The translations under genes and the position numbers were made by a program. The notes beneath the pieces were generated by a model, which worked only from the letters and a program-made list of their open reading frames with translations, had not been told where the DNA came from and made no database searches. Shown here piece by piece: positions 50,364-62,503 of a stretch of 64,000 nt of DNA (position 1 is its first letter; each line of letters opens with the position of its first letter). The stretch is taken from NCBI RefSeq assembly GCF_022370835.2, contig NZ_CP092365.1:744001-808000 (forward strand). The letters run 5' to 3'. The DNA is from Mycolicibacillus parakoreensis (GTDB lineage: Bacteria > Actinomycetota > Actinomycetes > Mycobacteriales > Mycobacteriaceae).

Positions 50364-50704
50364 AGAATCTCGGTGACGTTCTCGATCGGTCGCGCCAGCC
50401 GGGTGCCCTTGTCGGTGGTGACGAACGGGCGCTGGATCAAGATCGGGTGCGCCGCCATCGCGTCGAGCAGCGCGTCGTCGTCGGCGTCGGCCAGGTTCAG
50501 CTCGGCGTAGACGCCCTCGCGGGTGCGCACCGCGTCGCGCACCGCAATCCCGGCGTCGTCGATCAGCTGCGCCAGCTGCGCGCGGGTGGGGGGCGTCTTC
50601 AGATACTCCACGACCGTGGGCTGCGCGCCCCGCTCGCGCAGCAGCGCCAGCGTCTTGCGCGAGGTCGAGCAGCGCGGGTTGTGGTAGATCACCGGGTCGG
50701 ACAT
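50360..50704 (-). CDS. ArsC-family (arsenate reductase-like) thioredoxin-fold protein
   Basis: 114 residues from ATG 50704, which lies one base before the prs stop. ArsC/Spx fold with the active Cys in YHNPRCSTSRKTLALL, then EYLKTPPTRAQLAQLI and the arginines in IQRPFVTTDKGTRLARP. The family reduces arsenate with glutaredoxin or mycothiol, but YfgD-type members often lack clear arsenate function. It sits between prs and lpqT on the same strand in one run of overlapping genes. H37Rv lacks it here. Confidence 0.88.
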   Translation of the reverse strand: MSDPVIYHNPRCSTSRKTLALLRERGAQPTVVEYLKTPPTRAQLAQLIDDAGIAVRDAVRTREGVYAELNLADADDDALLDAMAAHPILIQRPFVTTDKGTRLARPIENVTEIL

Positions 50705-50705
50705 G

Positions 50706-51686
50706 TCATGCGTCTCCATCGAAGAGGCCGGTCACCGAGCCGTTCTCGAAGACCGCGCGGATCGTGCTGGCCAGCAGGGGAGCGATCGAGAGCACCGTGA
50801 GCTGCGCGAAGCGCTTCTCCTCGGCGATCGGCAGGGTGTTGGTGACGATCACCTCGCGGGCCCCGCAGTCGGCGAGCCGTTGGGAGGCCGGCTCGGAGAG
50901 CACCCCGTGGGTGGCGGCGATGATCACGTCCCCGGCGCCGTCGTCGTGCAGCAGCTGCACCGCGCCGGCGATGGTGCCGCCGGTGTCGATCATGTCGTCG
51001 ATGAGGATGCAGGTCTTGCCGGCCACCTCACCGACGACCCGGTTGGACTTCACCTGGTTGGGCACCCGAGGGTCGCGGGTCTTGTGAATAAAGGCAAGGG
51101 GGACGCCGCCTAGCGAGTCGGCCCACTTCTCGGCGATGCGCACCCGCCCGGAATCGGGGGAGACCACCACCATGTCGTGCCCGGAGTAGTTGTCGGAGAT
51201 GTAGTTGCACAGCAACGCCTGCCCGCGCATGTGGTCGACCGGGCCGTCGAAGAAGCCCTGGATCTGGTCGGTGTGCAGGTCCACGGTCACGATCCGGTCG
51301 GCACCGGCGGTCTTGAGCAGGTCGGCGACCAGGCGCGCGGAGATCGGTTCGCGGCCCCGGTGTTTCTTGTCCTGCCGGGCGTAGGGATAGAACGGCAGGA
51401 TCGCGGTGATCCGTTTGGCGCTGCCCCGTTTGAGCGCGTCGATCATGATCAGCTGTTCCATCAGCCACTTGTTCAGCGGGGCCGGGTGCGACTGCAGCAC
51501 GAACGCGTCGCAGCCGCGCACCGACTCGTTGAACCGCACGAAGATCTCGCCGTTGGCGAAGTCGCGGGCGGTCTGTTCGGTGACGTGGGCGTCGAGCTCC
51601 TTGGCCACCTGCTCGGCCAGCTCGGGATGCGCCCGGCCGGAGAAGAACATCAAGTTCTTGCGGTTGTCCACCCAGTCATAGGTCAC
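50706..51686 (-). CDS. prs: Ribose-phosphate pyrophosphokinase
   Basis: 326 residues from GTG 51686. Motifs: LMFFSGRAHPELAEQVAKEL, FANGEIFVRFNESVRG, the ATP-flexible loop PYARQDKKHRGREPISARLVADLL, DLHTDQIQGFFDGPVDH, and the PRPP loop VAGKTCILIDDMIDTGGTI. It makes PRPP for nucleotides, histidine, tryptophan and decaprenyl-phosphoarabinose. A TAGGAT box (minus, 51746-51751) may be its promoter. The upstream glmU gene ends 105 bases away. Confidence 0.95.
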   Translation of the reverse strand: MTYDWVDNRKNLMFFSGRAHPELAEQVAKELDAHVTEQTARDFANGEIFVRFNESVRGCDAFVLQSHPAPLNKWLMEQLIMIDALKRGSAKRITAILPFYPYARQDKKHRGREPISARLVADLLKTAGADRIVTVDLHTDQIQGFFDGPVDHMRGQALLCNYISDNYSGHDMVVVSPDSGRVRIAEKWADSLGGVPLAFIHKTRDPRVPNQVKSNRVVGEVAGKTCILIDDMIDTGGTIAGAVQLLHDDGAGDVIIAATHGVLSEPASQRLADCGAREVIVTNTLPIAEEKRFAQLTVLSIAPLLASTIRAVFENGSVTGLFDGDA

Positions 51687-51790
51687 GTGCTGCCCCCGGG
51701 GTTGCGATCGGGCCGATGGATTGCCAAAGGGTTTTTGTCGCGCTCATCCTACGGAGGTGATCGGGGGGTCTGTGAGCGGGTCGGGGCAAC

Positions 51791-53248
51791 TCAGTCCGGC
51801 GGCGGGCTCGGCTGTTCGGCGGCCTCGGCGGCGCGCGCCGCGGCGCTGCCGGGGCGTTTGCGGGCCACCCAGCCGGCGATCGTGCGCTGCGGGCCGGCCG
51901 AGACCGCCAACGCGCCGGGCGGCACATCCTCGCGCAACACCGTGCCCGCCCCGGTGTAGGCGCCGTCGCCGACGGTGACCGGGGCGATGAACATGGTGTC
52001 GGAGCCGGTGCGCACATGCGACCCGATCGTGGTGCGGTGTTTGGTCTCGCCGTTGTAGTTGACGAACACGCTGGAGGCGCCGATGTTGGAGTGCTCGCCG
52101 ATGTCGGCGTCGCCGACGTAGGTCAGGTGCGGCACCTTGGTGCCGGTGCCGACGGTGGCGTTCTTGGTCTCCACGAACGCCCCCAGTTTGCCCTCGGCGC
52201 CGAGCACGGTGCCGGGCCGCAGATAGGTGAACGGGCCGACGGTCGCGCCCGGCCCGATCACCGCCGAGCCGGCGTGGGTGCGCACCACCGAGGCGTCGTC
52301 GCCGACGGTGACGTCGGCCAGCGTGGTGTCCGGCCCGATGCTGCAGTGCGCGCCGATGCGGGTGGCGCCCAGCAGTTGGGTGCCCGGGGCGACCACCGTG
52401 TCCCGGCCGATCTGCACGTCGACGTCGATCCAGGTGGTGGCCGGGTCGATCACGGTCACCCCGGCCAGCTGGTGGCCGGCCACGATGCGCCGGTTGAGCT
52501 CGCCGGCCAGCGCCGCCAGCTGCACCCGGTTGTTGACGCCGGCGACCAGCGCGGAGTCGTCGACGTGCTGGGCGGCCACCACCCGCCCGGCGTCGCGCAC
52601 GATGCCGACGACGTCGGTGAGGTAGCGCTCGTGCTGAGCGTTGTCGGAGCCCAGCCGGTTCAGCGCCCAGCGCAGCACGGCCACGTCGAAGGCGTACACC
52701 CCGGCGTTGACCTCGCGGATCTGCCGCTGCGAGGCGGTGGCGTCGGCCTGCTCGACGATCGCGATGACCTCACCGTCCTGGGTGCGCAGGATGCGCCCGT
52801 AGCCGGTGGGGTCGGCCAGCGTGGTGGTCAGCACCGTCACCGCCGCCGGCGCGGCGCGGTGCGCGGTGAGCAGCCCGGTCAAGGTGCCCGCATCCAGCAG
52901 CGGGGTGTCCCCGGAGGTCACGATCACCACCCCGTCGAAGTCCTCCGGCAGCGCGGCCAGCCCGCACTGGGCGGCGTGCCCGGTGCCCAGCTGCTGATCT
53001 TGCACCGCGACGTCGACACCGCGGCCCAGGTCGGCGGCGAGCTCGGCGACCACCGGGGCGATGCGCTCCCGGTCGTGGCCGAGCACCACCGCCAGGTGGG
53101 TGGGGGCGGTCGCGGCGATCGAGTGCAGCGCGTGGGCGAGCATCGAGCGCCCGGCCAGGGTGTGCAGCACCTTGGGGGTGTCGGAGGCCATCCGGGTGCC
53201 GGCCCCGGCGGCCAGCACCAGCACCGCGGTCTCGTCGTGGCGTGTCAT
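51791..53248 (-). CDS. glmU: Bifunctional UDP-GlcNAc pyrophosphorylase/GlcN-1-P acetyltransferase
   Basis: 485 residues. The N-terminal uridylyltransferase starts [25 protein letters not shown], with TSGDTPLLD and EVNAGVYAF. The C-terminal half is a left-handed beta helix of hexapeptide repeats ([65 protein letters not shown]). The tail EQPSPPPD is extended compared with E. coli. It makes UDP-GlcNAc for peptidoglycan. The gene order glmU-prs is conserved with H37Rv. Confidence 0.95.
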   Translation of the reverse strand: MTRHDETAVLVLAAGAGTRMASDTPKVLHTLAGRSMLAHALHSIAATAPTHLAVVLGHDRERIAPVVAELAADLGRGVDVAVQDQQLGTGHAAQCGLAALPEDFDGVVIVTSGDTPLLDAGTLTGLLTAHRAAPAAVTVLTTTLADPTGYGRILRTQDGEVIAIVEQADATASQRQIREVNAGVYAFDVAVLRWALNRLGSDNAQHERYLTDVVGIVRDAGRVVAAQHVDDSALVAGVNNRVQLAALAGELNRRIVAGHQLAGVTVIDPATTWIDVDVQIGRDTVVAPGTQLLGATRIGAHCSIGPDTTLADVTVGDDASVVRTHAGSAVIGPGATVGPFTYLRPGTVLGAEGKLGAFVETKNATVGTGTKVPHLTYVGDADIGEHSNIGASSVFVNYNGETKHRTTIGSHVRTGSDTMFIAPVTVGDGAYTGAGTVLREDVPPGALAVSAGPQRTIAGWVARKRPGSAAARAAEAAEQPSPPPD

Positions 53249-53402
53249 CGAACCTCCCAGCCTGCCGGGGGCGCGGACCCCTCGGCGGTCGGCGCGCCTG
53301 CCCGCTGTGCTCAGCGTGTCCAGGGTGTCACTGTGGGTGCCCGTCCACCAAAGTCGCGGTGGACCGGCCCGGTCTCGCGCCGACCACCGGCGGCGCGGGG
53401 AG

Positions 53403-53474
53403 CTCCGTCGCCAGGACTCGAACCTGAACTCTCAGAACCAAAATCTGATGTGCTGCCGATTACACCACGACGGA
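53403..53474 (-). tRNA. tRNA-Gln(UUG)
   Basis: 72 bases on the minus strand. The acceptor stem pairs TCCGTCG with CGACGGA, with discriminator G. The anticodon stem is TCAGA/TCTGA with loop TTTTGGT, anticodon TTG. The T loop has TTCGAGT. CCA is not encoded. Confidence 0.95.
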
Positions 53475-53513
53475 CCGCATGACGGATCGCACCAGGAACT
53501 CTATCGGAGCCGA

Positions 53514-53519
53514 TACGCT
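53514..53519 (+). promoter_or_regulatory. -10 box (TACGCT) of a probable leaderless TetR-gene promoter
   Basis: TACGCT ends 7 bases before GTG 53527. Confidence 0.5.
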
Positions 53520-53526
53520 GGGTGCC

Positions 53527-54162
53527 GTGGCCGCACCGGAGAAGGAGGGCCGGGCCCCGCGGGCCCGGATGACCGGCAGCGAGCGGCGTCGCCAGCTCAT
53601 CGACATCGCCCGCTCGCTGTTCGCCGAACGCGGCTACGACGGCACCTCGATCGAGGAGATCGCCCAACGCGCCCAGGTCTCCAAACCGGTGGTCTACGAG
53701 CATTTCGGCGGCAAGGAAGGCCTGTATGCGGTGGTGGTGGACCGGGAGATGTCCGCGCTGCTCGACGGCATCACCTCGTCGCTGACCAACAACCGTTCCC
53801 GGGTGCGGGTGGAGCGGGTGGCGCTGGCGCTGCTCACCTACGTCGAGGAGCGCACCGACGGGTTCCGGATCATGATCCGCGACTCCCCGGCGGCGATCAA
53901 CGCCGGCACCTACTCCAGCCTGCTCAACGACGCGGTCAGCCAGGTCGCCTCGATCCTGGCCGGTGACTTCGCCCGCCGCGGCCTGGACCCCGAACTGGCC
54001 CCGCTGTACGCCCAGGCGCTGGTCGGCTCGGTGTCGATGACCGCCCAGTGGTGGCTCGACGCCCGCGAGCCGAAGAAAGAGGTGGTGGCCGCCCACCTGG
54101 TCAACCTGGTGTGGAACGGGCTGACCCATCTGGAGGCCGACCCGGTGCTGCAGGACGATTGA
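53527..54162 (+). CDS. TetR/AcrR-family regulator (Rv1019-like)
   Basis: 211 residues from GTG 53527; an in-frame ATG at 53479 lies before the -10 box and would overlap tRNA-Gln. The N-terminal HTH is RRRQLIDIARSLFAERGYDGTSIEEIAQRAQVSKPVVYEHFGGKEGLYAVVVDRE. The C-terminal ligand domain contains VERVALALLTYVEERTDGFRIMIRDSP and AQWWLDAREPKKEVVAAHLVNLVWNGLTHLE. It is placed just before mfd with the gene order of H37Rv, where the homologue is reported to act on its own region. Ligand unknown. Confidence 0.92.
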   Translation: MAAPEKEGRAPRARMTGSERRRQLIDIARSLFAERGYDGTSIEEIAQRAQVSKPVVYEHFGGKEGLYAVVVDREMSALLDGITSSLTNNRSRVRVERVALALLTYVEERTDGFRIMIRDSPAAINAGTYSSLLNDAVSQVASILAGDFARRGLDPELAPLYAQALVGSVSMTAQWWLDAREPKKEVVAAHLVNLVWNGLTHLEADPVLQDD

Positions 54163-54264
54163 TCCGGGCGGCGGGGCCGCCGCGGTGCGGTTCGTCTCCG
54201 TGTACACCTACTGTGGCGGTGGTCACCCGCTTTTGGCCACTGCCGCAACGTAAATCGCGGCGCA

Positions 54265-54270
54265 TACAAT
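54265..54270 (+). promoter_or_regulatory. -10 box (TACAAT) of a probable leaderless mfd promoter
   Basis: TACAAT ends 7 bases before ATG 54278. An ATG at 54269 overlaps the box itself and cannot be the start. Confidence 0.55.
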
Positions 54271-54277
54271 GACGCCA

Positions 54278-57200
54278 ATGACCTCCCCGGGGCAGCCCAG
54301 CCCAGCGACCCCGCTCGCCGGCCTGGTGGAGCTGGCGCTGGCCGCGCCGGTGTTCACCGGGCTGACCGAGACCGCCGCGGCCGGGCCCGCACGCCTGGAC
54401 CTGGTCGGACCGGCCAGCGCGCGGCCGTTCGTCGCGGCCGCACTCGCCCGGGCCACCCCGCTGCTGGTGGTCACCGCCACCGGCCGCGAAGCCGACGACC
54501 TCACCGCCGAGCTGCGTGCGGTGCTCGGCGACGCCGCCGCGCTGTTCCCGTCCTGGGAGACCCTGCCGCACGAGCGGCTCTCCCCCGGGGTCGACACCGT
54601 CGGGGCGCGCATGCTGGTGCTGCGCCGGCTGGCCCACCCGCACGATCCGGCCCTGGGCCCGCCGCTTCAGGTGGTGGTGACCACCGCGCGTTCGCTGCTG
54701 CAGCCGATGGCCGCCGGGCTCGGCGACATCGAGCCGGTCACCGTGCGGGTCGGCGCCGAGGTGCCGTTCGAGGCGGTCATCGCCCGGCTGGTGGAACTGG
54801 CCTACACCCGGGTCGACATGGTCGGCCGGCGCGGCGAGTTCGCGGTGCGCGGCGGCATCCTCGACGTGTTCGCGCCGACCGCCGAACACCCGGTGCGCAT
54901 CGAGTTCTGGGGCGACGAGGTCACCGAAATGCGGTTGTTCGCCGTGGCCGACCAGCGGTCGATCCCCGACATCGAGGTCGACACGCTCGTCGCGGTGCCG
55001 TGCCGCGAGTTGCTGCTCACCGCCGAGGTGCGCGCCCGCGCGGCCGAGCTGGCCGGCGCCCACCGGTCCTCCGGCGACACGTCGATCACCGGCGGGGTCG
55101 GCGACCTGCTGGCCAAACTGGGCGAGGGCATCCCCGCCGACGGCATGGAGGCGCTGCTGCCGGTGCTGCGCCCCGACGCGTTGACCCTGCTCACCGGCGA
55201 GCTGCCGGCCGGGGCCGCGGTGCTGGTCTGCGACCCGGAGAAGGTCCGCACCCGCGCGGGCGACCTGATCGCCACCGGACGGGAGTTCTTGGAGGCCTCC
55301 TGGTCGGTGGCCGCCCTCGGCGCCGACGCGCCGATCGACGTCGAACAGCTCGGCGGATCCGGGTTCGCCGAGCTCGCCGAGGTGAGCGCCGCCGCCGAGG
55401 CCGGCGGACACCGGTGGTGGACGCTGAACCAGCTGCACGATCCCGACGCGACCGAACTCGACGTGCGCGCCGCGCCCACCGCCCAGGACCGCCACGGCGG
55501 GCTGAGCGGCCTCGAGGCGCTGTTCGCGATGCTGCGCGGCCACATCGCCACCGGCGGGGTGGCCGCGGTGGTCACCCCCGGCATCGGCACCGCCCGGCGC
55601 ACCGTGGAGCAACTCAGCGAATCCGACACTCCCGCAACCGTGTTGGAGCCCGGTGTCACCCCGGCACCGGGGGCGGTGGCGGTGCTCGCCGGCCCCCTGC
55701 ACGACGGGCTGATCGTCCCCGGCGCCGAGCTGGTCATCCTCACCGAGGCCGACCTGACCGGCAACCGCGCCACCGCCCCGACCGGCAAACGGCTGGCCGC
55801 CAAGCGCCGCAACACCGTCGACCCGCTGGCGCTGAGCGCCGGCGACCTGGTCGTCCACGACCAGCACGGCATCGGCAAGTTCGTCGAGATGACCGAACGC
55901 ACCGTCGGCGGGGCGCGCCGCGAATACGTGGTGCTCGAGTACGCCTCGGCCAAACGCGGCGGCGGCACCGACAAGCTCTACGTGCCGATGGACTCCCTCG
56001 ACCAGCTCTCCCGCTACGTCGGCGGGCAGGCCCCGGCGCTGTCGCGGCTCGGCGGCAGCGACTGGGCCAACACCAAGACCAAGGCGCGGCGCGCGGTCGC
56101 CGAGATCGCCACCGAACTGGTCGCGCTCTACGCCAAACGCCAGGCCGCCCCCGGCCACGCGTTCGCCGCGGACAGCCCCTGGCAGGCCGAGATGGAAGAC
56201 GCGTTCGGGTTCACCGAGACCGTCGACCAGCTCACCGCGATCACCGACGTCAAGGCCGACATGGAGAAACCGGTGCCGATGGACCGGGTGATCTGCGGCG
56301 ACGTGGGCTACGGCAAGACCGAGATCGCGGTGCGTGCGGCGTTCAAGGCCGTGCAGGACGGCAGACAGGTCGCGGTGCTGGTGCCCACCACGCTGCTGGC
56401 CGACCAGCACCTGCAGACGTTCACCGAGCGGATGGCCGGCTTCCCGGTCACCGTCGAGGGGCTGTCGCGGTTCACCGACGCCGCGGCGTCGCGCGCAACG
56501 ATCGACGGGATGGCCGACGGGTCGGTCGACATCGTGATCGGCACCCACCGGCTGCTGCAGACCGGGGTGCGCTGGAAGGACCTCGGGCTGATCATCGTCG
56601 ACGAGGAGCAGCGCTTCGGCGTCGAGCACAAGGAGCACATCAAGGCGTTGCGCAGCCACGTCGACGTGCTGACGATGAGCGCCACCCCCATCCCGCGCAC
56701 CCTGGAGATGAGCCTGGCCGGCATCCGGGAGATGTCGACGATCCTCACCCCGCCCGAGGAGCGCTACCCGGTGCTCACCTACGTCGGGGCCCACGACGAC
56801 AAGCAGATCGCCGCGGCGCTGCGCCGCGAACTGCTGCGCGACGGGCAGGCGTTCTACGTGCACAACCGGGTGCGTTCGATCGACGAGGCCGCCGCTCGGG
56901 TGCGCGCGCTGGTCCCGGAGGCCCGGGTGGCCGTGGCCCACGGTCAGATGCCCGAGGACCTGCTGGAATCGACCGTGCAGGCGTTCTGGAACCGCGAACA
57001 CGACATCCTGGTGTGCACCACGATCGTCGAGACCGGGCTAGACATCTCCAACGCCAACACCCTGGTCGTCGAACGGGCCGACACCTTCGGGCTCGCCCAG
57101 CTGCATCAGCTGCGCGGCCGGGTGGGCCGGGGCCGTGAACGCGGCTACGCCTACTTTCTGTACCCGCGGGAGAGCCCGCTGACCGAGACCGCCCACGACC

Positions 57201-57943
57201 GGCTGGCCACCATCGCCCAGAACAACGAGCTGGGCGCCGGCATGGCGGTGGCGATGAAGGACCTGGAGATCCGCGGGGCCGGCAACGTGCTCGGTGTCGA
57301 ACAGTCCGGGCACGTCGCCGGGGTCGGGTTCGACCTGTACGTGCGGCTGGTCGGCGAGGCCGTGGAGGCCTACCGCGCCGCCGCCGACGGGCAGACCGTG
57401 GTCACCGAGGAACCCAAGGAGGTGCGCATCGACCTGCCGGTGGACGCCCACCTGCCACCGGACTACATCGACAGCGACCGGCTGCGCCTGGAGGCCTACC
57501 GGCGGCTGGCCGCCGCCGCAGACGACACCGCGGTCGCCGGGGTCGTCGAGGAGCTGATCGACCGGTACGGGCCGCTGCCCACCCCGGCGCGGCTGCTGGT
57601 GGCGGTGGCCCGGCTGCGGCTGCTCTGCCGCGGCCACGGGGTCACCGAGGTCGCGACGGTCTCGGAGACCACGCTGCGGCTGGCCCCGGTGGTGCTGCCG
57701 GACTCCGCGCAGGTGCGGCTCAAACGGGTCTACCCGGGGGCGCGGTACCGGGCCACCACCGCCACCGTGGCGGTGCCGATCCCGCGGGCCGGCTCCGGTG
57801 TCGGCGCGCCACGGCTGCGGGATCTGGAGTTGGTGCAGATGGTCGCCGATCTGCTCACCGCGTTGGACGGCAAACCGGCCGGCTCGGTTGATATAACCGC
57901 GGAGAGCGTCCGGGCCGGATCCGGGGGCGCCGGAGAGGGGTAG
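54278..57943 (+). CDS. mfd: Transcription-repair coupling factor Mfd
   Basis: 1221 residues from ATG 54278. Domains in order: UvrB-homology region ([70 protein letters not shown]), the RNA-polymerase interaction domain ([34 protein letters not shown]), then the helicase with Walker [33 protein letters not shown] [14 protein letters not shown] and [20 protein letters not shown], and the C-terminal TRCF domain. It removes stalled polymerase and recruits UvrA. Confidence 0.96.
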   Translation: MTSPGQPSPATPLAGLVELALAAPVFTGLTETAAAGPARLDLVGPASARPFVAAALARATPLLVVTATGREADDLTAELRAVLGDAAALFPSWETLPHERLSPGVDTVGARMLVLRRLAHPHDPALGPPLQVVVTTARSLLQPMAAGLGDIEPVTVRVGAEVPFEAVIARLVELAYTRVDMVGRRGEFAVRGGILDVFAPTAEHPVRIEFWGDEVTEMRLFAVADQRSIPDIEVDTLVAVPCRELLLTAEVRARAAELAGAHRSSGDTSITGGVGDLLAKLGEGIPADGMEALLPVLRPDALTLLTGELPAGAAVLVCDPEKVRTRAGDLIATGREFLEASWSVAALGADAPIDVEQLGGSGFAELAEVSAAAEAGGHRWWTLNQLHDPDATELDVRAAPTAQDRHGGLSGLEALFAMLRGHIATGGVAAVVTPGIGTARRTVEQLSESDTPATVLEPGVTPAPGAVAVLAGPLHDGLIVPGAELVILTEADLTGNRATAPTGKRLAAKRRNTVDPLALSAGDLVVHDQHGIGKFVEMTERTVGGARREYVVLEYASAKRGGGTDKLYVPMDSLDQLSRYVGGQAPALSRLGGSDWANTKTKARRAVAEIATELVALYAKRQAAPGHAFAADSPWQAEMEDAFGFTETVDQLTAITDVKADMEKPVPMDRVICGDVGYGKTEIAVRAAFKAVQDGRQVAVLVPTTLLADQHLQTFTERMAGFPVTVEGLSRFTDAAASRATIDGMADGSVDIVIGTHRLLQTGVRWKDLGLIIVDEEQRFGVEHKEHIKALRSHVDVLTMSATPIPRTLEMSLAGIREMSTILTPPEERYPVLTYVGAHDDKQIAAALRRELLRDGQAFYVHNRVRSIDEAAARVRALVPEARVAVAHGQMPEDLLESTVQAFWNREHDILVCTTIVETGLDISNANTLVVERADTFGLAQLHQLRGRVGRGRERGYAYFLYPRESPLTETAHDRLATIAQNNELGAGMAVAMKDLEIRGAGNVLGVEQSGHVAGVGFDLYVRLVGEAVEAYRAAADGQTVVTEEPKEVRIDLPVDAHLPPDYIDSDRLRLEAYRRLAAAADDTAVAGVVEELIDRYGPLPTPARLLVAVARLRLLCRGHGVTEVATVSETTLRLAPVVLPDSAQVRLKRVYPGARYRATTATVAVPIPRAGSGVGAPRLRDLELVQMVADLLTALDGKPAGSVDITAESVRAGSGGAGEG

Positions 57944-57949
57944 CCGAGC

Positions 57950-58936
57950 ATGACGGTCGTGCTGGTCGACGCGGCCCGCCCCCTGCTGGTGCCGGTGCAG
58001 GCCGCCGGCCTGCTGATCGCCGAGGTCGCCTACACCGAGGAACTGGCCGCGGTGGCCGCGCTGCTGCCCGCCGCGCACCCGGTGGGTGTGCGCCCGGACG
58101 CCGCGACCCTGATCTCGTCGCGGCCCACCCATCCGGCGGTGACGGCCCGGCTGGCCGCCGGTGCGACCCTGATCGCCGCACCGGAGTCACCCCGCGGCGC
58201 CCGGCTGCTCGACGCGGTCGCGGTGATGGACCGGCTGCGCACCGACGGGGCGTGGGAACGGGAGCAGACCCACGCCTCGCTGCGGCGGTTCCTGCTGGAG
58301 GAGACCTACGAGCTGTTCGACGCCGTCGACGGCGGTGACCCCGACGAGCTGCGCGGCGAACTCGGCGATGTGTTGCTGCAGGTGCTTTTTCACGCCCGTA
58401 TCGCCGAAGAGGAGAGCAGGCAGCCGTTCGACATCGATGACGTCGCCGACGCGCTGGTCGACAAACTGCACAACCGCTCAGCGAATGTCCTTGCCGGACA
58501 ATCCGTGTCACGAATCGAACAGATCGCCCAGTGGGAGAAGAACAAAGCCGTTGAACGCGAACGGCTCTCGATTCTCGACGATGTCCCCACCGCTCAGCCG
58601 GCGTTGGCGCTGGCGCAGAAGGTGGCGCACCGTGCCCGGCGGGCCGGTGTGCCCGAGGAGCTGATCCCCGACGCGTTGCGCGTGGTGCACCTCGACGACG
58701 GCCTCGACGCCGAGGTGCGGCTGCGCTCGGCGGTGCTGGCGTTCGGTGACCGGGTACGCCACGCCGAGCAGCGGATCGCCGCGCGCCCCGGCGCCCCTGA
58801 CGCCGCGCGCGCGCCGATCAGCGCCGCCGAGTGGCGCTCCGCCTGGCCGAGCGAGTCCGCCACGCCGTCACCGCGGCCGCCGCAACCAGCGCCGTCACCC
58901 AGACCCCGGCCTGGGCCACCGTCGGCGTCGGGGTGA
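57950..58936 (+). CDS. mazG: Nucleoside triphosphate pyrophosphohydrolase MazG
   Basis: 328 residues from ATG 57950, 6 bases after the mfd stop, with SD GGAGAGGGG inside the mfd end. The MazG core has ExxE and ExxD metal motifs: RRFLLEETYELFDAVDGG and LRGELGDVLLQVLFHARIAEEESRQPFDIDDVADALVDKL. It removes aberrant or oxidised dNTPs. The last ~35 residues (SESATPSPRPPQPAPSPRP and so on) are proline-rich and are antisense to the end of the FTR1-like gene; the two genes overlap by 119 bases. Confidence 0.93.
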   Translation: MTVVLVDAARPLLVPVQAAGLLIAEVAYTEELAAVAALLPAAHPVGVRPDAATLISSRPTHPAVTARLAAGATLIAAPESPRGARLLDAVAVMDRLRTDGAWEREQTHASLRRFLLEETYELFDAVDGGDPDELRGELGDVLLQVLFHARIAEEESRQPFDIDDVADALVDKLHNRSANVLAGQSVSRIEQIAQWEKNKAVERERLSILDDVPTAQPALALAQKVAHRARRAGVPEELIPDALRVVHLDDGLDAEVRLRSAVLAFGDRVRHAEQRIAARPGAPDAARAPISAAEWRSAWPSESATPSPRPPQPAPSPRPRPGPPSASG

Positions 58937-59627
58937 GGGCGAAGACCTGCCGCAGTGTGGCGCCGGGCGGCGACCACCAGCCGGCCCAGCCCAGGGTGTC
59001 GAACGCCCGGTGGGCGCCCCCGGGCCAGAAGCCGCCGTGCTGCAGGCCCCCGACACCCGCCGACAGGGCGCCGGCCGCCACCAGCGCCCCGACGGCCCCG
59101 GTGGCCGCGGAGCGCCCCCGACGGGGCCCCAGGCGCAGCCCGGCCACACCGAGCAGCCCGGCCGCGGCGGCCGCGACGACCCCCAGGGCCACCCCGGCCA
59201 GCGGCCACACGGCACCGGGGCCGGTGTAGCCGCCCAGATCCCACGCCGCGGCCACCGCGGCGCGCCCGGCCACCACCAGCCCCACCAGGGCCAACACCGC
59301 GCCCCGGCGGGCGCGCGGACAGACCAGCACCGCCGACAGGGCGATCCCGCTGAGCAGAGCGGCCACCGCGACCACGCCGGCGCCGGCCCGGTCGGTGAGC
59401 GGCACCGCCCGGGCCGCCAGGGCGAGCCCGGCGCCGCCGGGCACGGCGGCCCCGGCGCCCGCGGCGAGTCGGCGCACCCCGCCGCGGCGGTCCGGGCCGG
59501 GCACCAGCGCGGCGATCACCGCGAGCGCCACCGCCGTGCCCGCCGCGACCCGCACCCCGATCAGCACGCCCGCGACCAGCGCCGACGCGAGCGGCGCGGG
59601 GGACGGGCCGAGAACGGTCGCAACCAT
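58818..59627 (-). CDS. Degenerate FTR1/EfeU-like integral membrane protein
   Basis: 269 residues from ATG 59627, SD AAGGA 9 bases upstream. About seven hydrophobic helices follow each other, starting LASALVAGVLIGVRVAAGTAVALAVIAALV. The layout fits FTR1/EfeU iron permeases: the first-helix position of REGLE reads RVAAG, a second such helix reads VVAGRAAVAAAWDLGG, and the C-terminal TPTPTVAQAGVWVTALVA matches the (N/T)PTPTV ending of that family. Both iron-binding REXXE motifs are therefore lost. It may be a non-transporting relative or a relic still under membrane constraint. It diverges from lpqU. Alternative: an unrelated Ala/Gly-rich membrane protein. Confidence 0.7.
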   Translation of the reverse strand: MVATVLGPSPAPLASALVAGVLIGVRVAAGTAVALAVIAALVPGPDRRGGVRRLAAGAGAAVPGGAGLALAARAVPLTDRAGAGVVAVAALLSGIALSAVLVCPRARRGAVLALVGLVVAGRAAVAAAWDLGGYTGPGAVWPLAGVALGVVAAAAAGLLGVAGLRLGPRRGRSAATGAVGALVAAGALSAGVGGLQHGGFWPGGAHRAFDTLGWAGWWSPPGATLRQVFALTPTPTVAQAGVWVTALVAAAAVTAWRTRSARRSATRRR

Positions 59628-59693
59628 CGCGAAGATCCTTGGTCGGGGGCGGCAGCGAGGTGAGCAGGGCCGGGCTCGCAGGCCGACGCTATA

Positions 59694-59710
59694 CCCTCGC
59701 GTAGCGAGGG
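59694..59710. promoter_or_regulatory. Inverted repeat between the FTR1-like gene and lpqU
   Basis: CCCTCGC-GTA-GCGAGGG, a perfect 7-bp inverted repeat with a 3-base loop, next to TATACC/TACCCT -10-like sequences in the 141-base divergent gap. Operator or short hairpin. Confidence 0.4.
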
Positions 59711-59768
59711 AGGCCGGCTTCAGGCCGTGGGACCATGGTCCGGGCAAAAAGGGGCGTAAGGGAGTTCT

Positions 59769-61837
<2,069 letters not shown>

Positions 61838-61849
61838 CCGCAGCCGCCG

Positions 61850-62503
61850 ATGTCCGAACCCAAGCGGCGCGCACCAGCGTCCCGGCCCGCCCGGGGCGGG
61901 GAGCGCGCGCGGGGCCGGCCCCGCAAGGTGACGGCGCGCCGCGGGGGCGCCGAGGCGCGGGGCAAGCCGGAGTCCACCGCGGTCGCGCGGGCCGACCCGA
62001 TCCGCCAGGGCATCGCCGAGGCGGCCGGGGAACGCGCCGAGCAGCGCCTCGGGCTCACCGCCGGGCGCGCGGCGATCCTGGCGGTGGTGGTCTGCGTGCT
62101 GACCTTGACCACCGGACCGCCGCTGCGGACCTACTTCGCCCAGCGCACCGAGATGCGCCAGCTACGCGCCTCCGAATCAGCACTGCGCCAACAGATCACC
62201 GAGTTGGAACAGCAGAAGGAGAAGCTGGCCGATCCGGCCTACATCGCCGCCCAGGCCCGCGAACGGCTCGGTTTCGTCATGCCCGGCGAGGTGCCCTACC
62301 AGGTGCAGCTACCGCCGACCCCGCAGACCCCGCAGCACCCCGGGATGGCCCCGGAGGCGATCAACAGCGGCGAGCCCTGGTACACCGCGCTGTGGCACAC
62401 CATCGCCGACGCGCCGCACAGTCCGCCGGCCGCGCCCCCGCCGCCGGGACCGCCGCCCCCGCCGCCGGGACCACCGCCACCGCCGGGGCCGCCCGGTGGT
62501 TGA
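61850..62503 (+). CDS. FtsB/DivIC-family septum protein (Rv1024-like)
   Basis: 217 residues. A basic cytoplasmic N-terminus (~75 residues, Arg/Gly-rich) is followed by one membrane helix (about residues 78-97, AAILAVVVCVLTLTTGP), then a coiled coil (TEMRQLRASESALRQQITELEQQKEKLADPAYIAAQARERLGFVMPGE) typical of FtsB/DivIC. The C-terminus is proline- and glycine-rich. It should join the divisome FtsQLB-type complex. It starts 12 bases after eno and overlaps the next gene by 8 bases. Confidence 0.9.
   Translation: MSEPKRRAPASRPARGGERARGRPRKVTARRGGAEARGKPESTAVARADPIRQGIAEAAGERAEQRLGLTAGRAAILAVVVCVLTLTTGPPLRTYFAQRTEMRQLRASESALRQQITELEQQKEKLADPAYIAAQARERLGFVMPGEVPYQVQLPPTPQTPQHPGMAPEAINSGEPWYTALWHTIADAPHSPPAAPPPPGPPPPPPGPPPPPGPPGG

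Noticed and set aside
51676..51747. Short upstream ORF (23 codons) overlapping the prs start
   Set aside because: Its ATG overlaps the likely TAGGAT -10 box, so it would not be on the transcript from that promoter.
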